This document shows positions 61,921-64,000 of a stretch of 64,000 bases of DNA, piece after piece. Below the pieces are notes generated by a model, which saw only the letters and a list, made by a program, of their open reading frames with translations, was not told the origin of the DNA and searched no databases. Source of the DNA: Dryocosmus kuriphilus (taxonomy: Eukaryota; Arthropoda; Insecta; Hymenoptera; Cynipidae); NCBI GenBank assembly GCA_038277395.1, contig CM076196.1, positions 32,505,935 to 32,569,934 on the forward strand, read 5' to 3'. The position numbers were made by a program, and so were the translations under genes. Each line of letters begins with the position of its first letter. Position 1 is the stretch's first letter.

Positions 61921-64000
61921 CTCACAGTATTTCGGGCCAAGATCCGCAAGTCTAAGGGGAAATTGCCACCAAAACTTCGTTTGATTGAGCTCACCAAAAC
62001 GTGAAGTGTGGGAATAATTTATTTTTGTTACTTTCTTACTTGTCTTCTGGATGCTCCCTTTAGCTCATATAATTGTTAGCCTGTGTAGTGTTCGAGACGC
62101 CGAAAAGGACGCTTTCCCAGTAGTAAGAGCAGAGGTGTTATATCAACCGGAGGTTTGCCAGGTTCGATGGTGAGTGATATCCTCATTTCGCGATTCAGGG
62201 AAGTTGGCTACGAGCTCAGATTGGTCCCGCGATTCTCCCTTCTTTCGTGTCCTGGTTTGCGCGCGCTGCTATCGATTTTCCTTCTTGGCCTCGTAACCTA
62301 TATAGATAATGCTTATCGCGGTAGTGTTTAGTCCAGTGTGTTGTCCTTATTTATCGCCTGTGACTTTAATTTTTGGCCTCTCTGTCCTACGTTATTGTTA
62401 ATTTTTATAAAGGGGACTTTATAACCGTTTCAAACTTCACGAATGAAAAATTTGTGAAGTATACCTTGGAAGTATTTCTTGAACATGCTTTACAAAATGT
62501 TTATTTTTATTTTAAGAAATGGAAAATATTCACCTTATTGATTGAAACAAATAATTCGTTTAGTACAATTTGTTTGATTTAAACTAAGGATTTGCTTTTA
62601 TTAAGAAAAAAACATTTGTTTAAAACGTTTAAGGTCCGTATATTTGGTTCAAACAAAAAATGCAATGCACATTCGCTGCAGTCAAAATTATTCTATTTTA
62701 AGGCCATGTAAAAGGTGGGTCACGTGACCAAGCCAGTGCTGAATTTTTTTTGTCCCAGCTTATGTCCAAACGAAATAGAGTATCGCTCTGAAAGTTTGGA
62801 AAATCAAAGAGGCGGCACTAAGAGCCTCTACTTTGTTTTGCTGGAAATTCGGAAAAAGATTTTTAAGAAAAGTAAAACTAGAAGTATTATCGGTATTCCT
62901 TTTGTCCCAACTCATATCCGCACTGATTAATAACTTGAAAATTTGGCACAGTAAATACAAGGCACTAAGGAAGGAGCGTCTGGTCCTAAATACTTACAAT
63001 TCTAGAAAAAGGTTTTTTTTTAACTAAAAATTTGTATAATGAAAAATAAGTCAACACTTCCAGACCATCACCAGTATTTAATTAAAATGCATCAACGTTT
63101 CGTCATTGAATCAATGACCTCATCAGAATGCCTTTATGATAAATTTCAAATTAACCATTGTAGAGTTTGAACAACGAGTCAGTGAAATCATTAAAAAAAA
63201 AAACAGTGTTTCGATGGACATGGCATCGTGGCAGAAATTATTGTGTGTTAAAATTGAGGTTGACATCTTTATATTTTTAAAAATCTATGTGATATTTATT
63301 GATTTGAGTTTCCAACATTGTAGTTGATCTGGTGTTGTTTTTTAAAAAAATTTAATAATTATGTCCGGATGTAATTGAAATGATAAACTGTTGTTAAAAT
63401 TTGAAAAAGGACACGTTTTTTATTTTATTTTTGAGGATTAAGGTAACGAGTACCTCACTAACCTCAATTTTGATGAGAAAAAAAATGTTGATGATAAAAA
63501 TTTGCAGTAATACCGATTACCAACCATATTGTAGAACTTTATTGCAGGACACTGCAGGCGATTTTCAATTTTAGAATTGGAGCACTTGAGGATAGTATCC
63601 ATGAAACTTGGAACGAAGAAACATAAACATTGGTCACGAACTTTGTACGGAAAAAGTACAAACAATAATATTTGCACTTTTAATGCAAAAAACAAATTTT
63701 TATGGTTATGTCTGAAGCCCGGACACGTATTGGAGCATGTGGAGAACTTTCGCAGTCTTACAAAAAATCAATAACATACAAAAAATCGATAACAAGTTAC
63801 CAACCGCGGTGTTGCTTCTTTACCGACAAAGTAGGAAAGTTTACCTGATGTAAAGTGCATCCGCTGCTATTTATGATTTTTATAATAAACATGTATTACT
63901 CCCCGAATTCACCCTTTTACCGCATACTGTTCTTTTACACTTATTAATATTTTCCCAAATTTTTTCCGCATTATTTTATGTTTTATTTTTAAATACGAGT
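61921..64000. repeat. Tandem second copy of 57941-60020
   Basis: Starts CTCACAGTATTTCGGGCC exactly as at 57941, an offset of 3,980 bp, and stays near-identical to the window end. It differs by small indels (A-runs) and one deletion of about 55 bp near 63345 relative to 59375-59430. It includes most of a solo LTR and the start of the TTAA element at 62702. The window ends before the copy does. Confidence 0.9.

Overview
This is a eukaryotic, AT-rich, transposon-dense window, most likely from an insect genome. The reverse-transcriptase fragment at 17.7-20.3 kb (SLRQGCPL, AYADDIVLV, GQVWGIGKRRF) resembles LINEs I know as abundant in ants and parasitoid wasps. The TATA plus TCAGT-type promoters also fit an arthropod. 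I read Hymenoptera as likely but unproven. Only one probable host gene is visible, a tandem MYND-finger/MSS51-like gene on the minus strand at 22.1-25.0 kb. Nearly everything else is mobile DNA, much of it nested.

Layout. 0-12 kb: a Tc1-type transposase remnant, small inverted-repeat elements, a 2-kb LINE derivative that carries only ORF1 (half-LINE, 11-bp target duplication), then a foldback element holding a solo LTR that in turn holds a hAT-type element (8-bp duplication). 12.5-15.2 kb: a Merlin/IS1595-type transposon with an intact transposase. 15.8-17.2 kb: a candidate solo LTR. 17.7-20.4 kb: a LINE fragment broken by a TA-flanked element and by a 56-bp near-perfect palindrome. 20.7-21.6 kb: a foldback. 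22.1-25.0 kb: the MYND gene. 26-30 kb plus 46.43-46.61 kb: one 4.2-kb transposon with arms of about 1.6 kb and 9-bp target duplications, split by a Polinton.

30,009-46,429 is a nearly complete Polinton/Maverick (adintovirus-like) element, with terminal repeats of about 0.77 kb and a 6-bp target duplication (AGGCTA). In order it carries a small OB-fold-like protein (-), protein-primed DNA polymerase B (+, many frameshifts), a chromodomain integrase (-), a fibre-like protein (-), a conserved Polinton protein (-), a packaging ATPase (-), a phospholipase-A2/core protein (+), an adenain-like protease (+), a penton-like minor capsid protein (+), a double-jelly-roll major capsid protein (+) and an exonuclease-like protein (+). 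The genes for capsid, packaging and integration are open while the polymerase is not. Most units have a TATA box with an initiator about 30 bp downstream. The bidirectional promoter between the OB-fold gene and the polymerase holds six perfect three-unit heat-shock elements (GAATGTTCTAGAA), most of them at an exact 83-bp period. That is the strongest candidate here for an undescribed system: a Polinton wired to the host stress response. A canonical slippery heptamer (A AAA AAC) sits exactly where the phospholipase/core frame ends and the protease frame takes over.

46.6-64 kb is a large inverted duplication (arms about 3.9 kb plus extension). Between the arms lie a broken hAT element, a gypsy-like retrotransposon on the minus strand and a 500-N assembly gap. 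From 61,921 to the window end the right arm is repeated in tandem (offset 3,980 bp). The right arm includes an empty copy of the Polinton target site, so the inverted duplication was made from a Polinton-free copy. All homology statements rest on motif recognition by eye; no database search was run.
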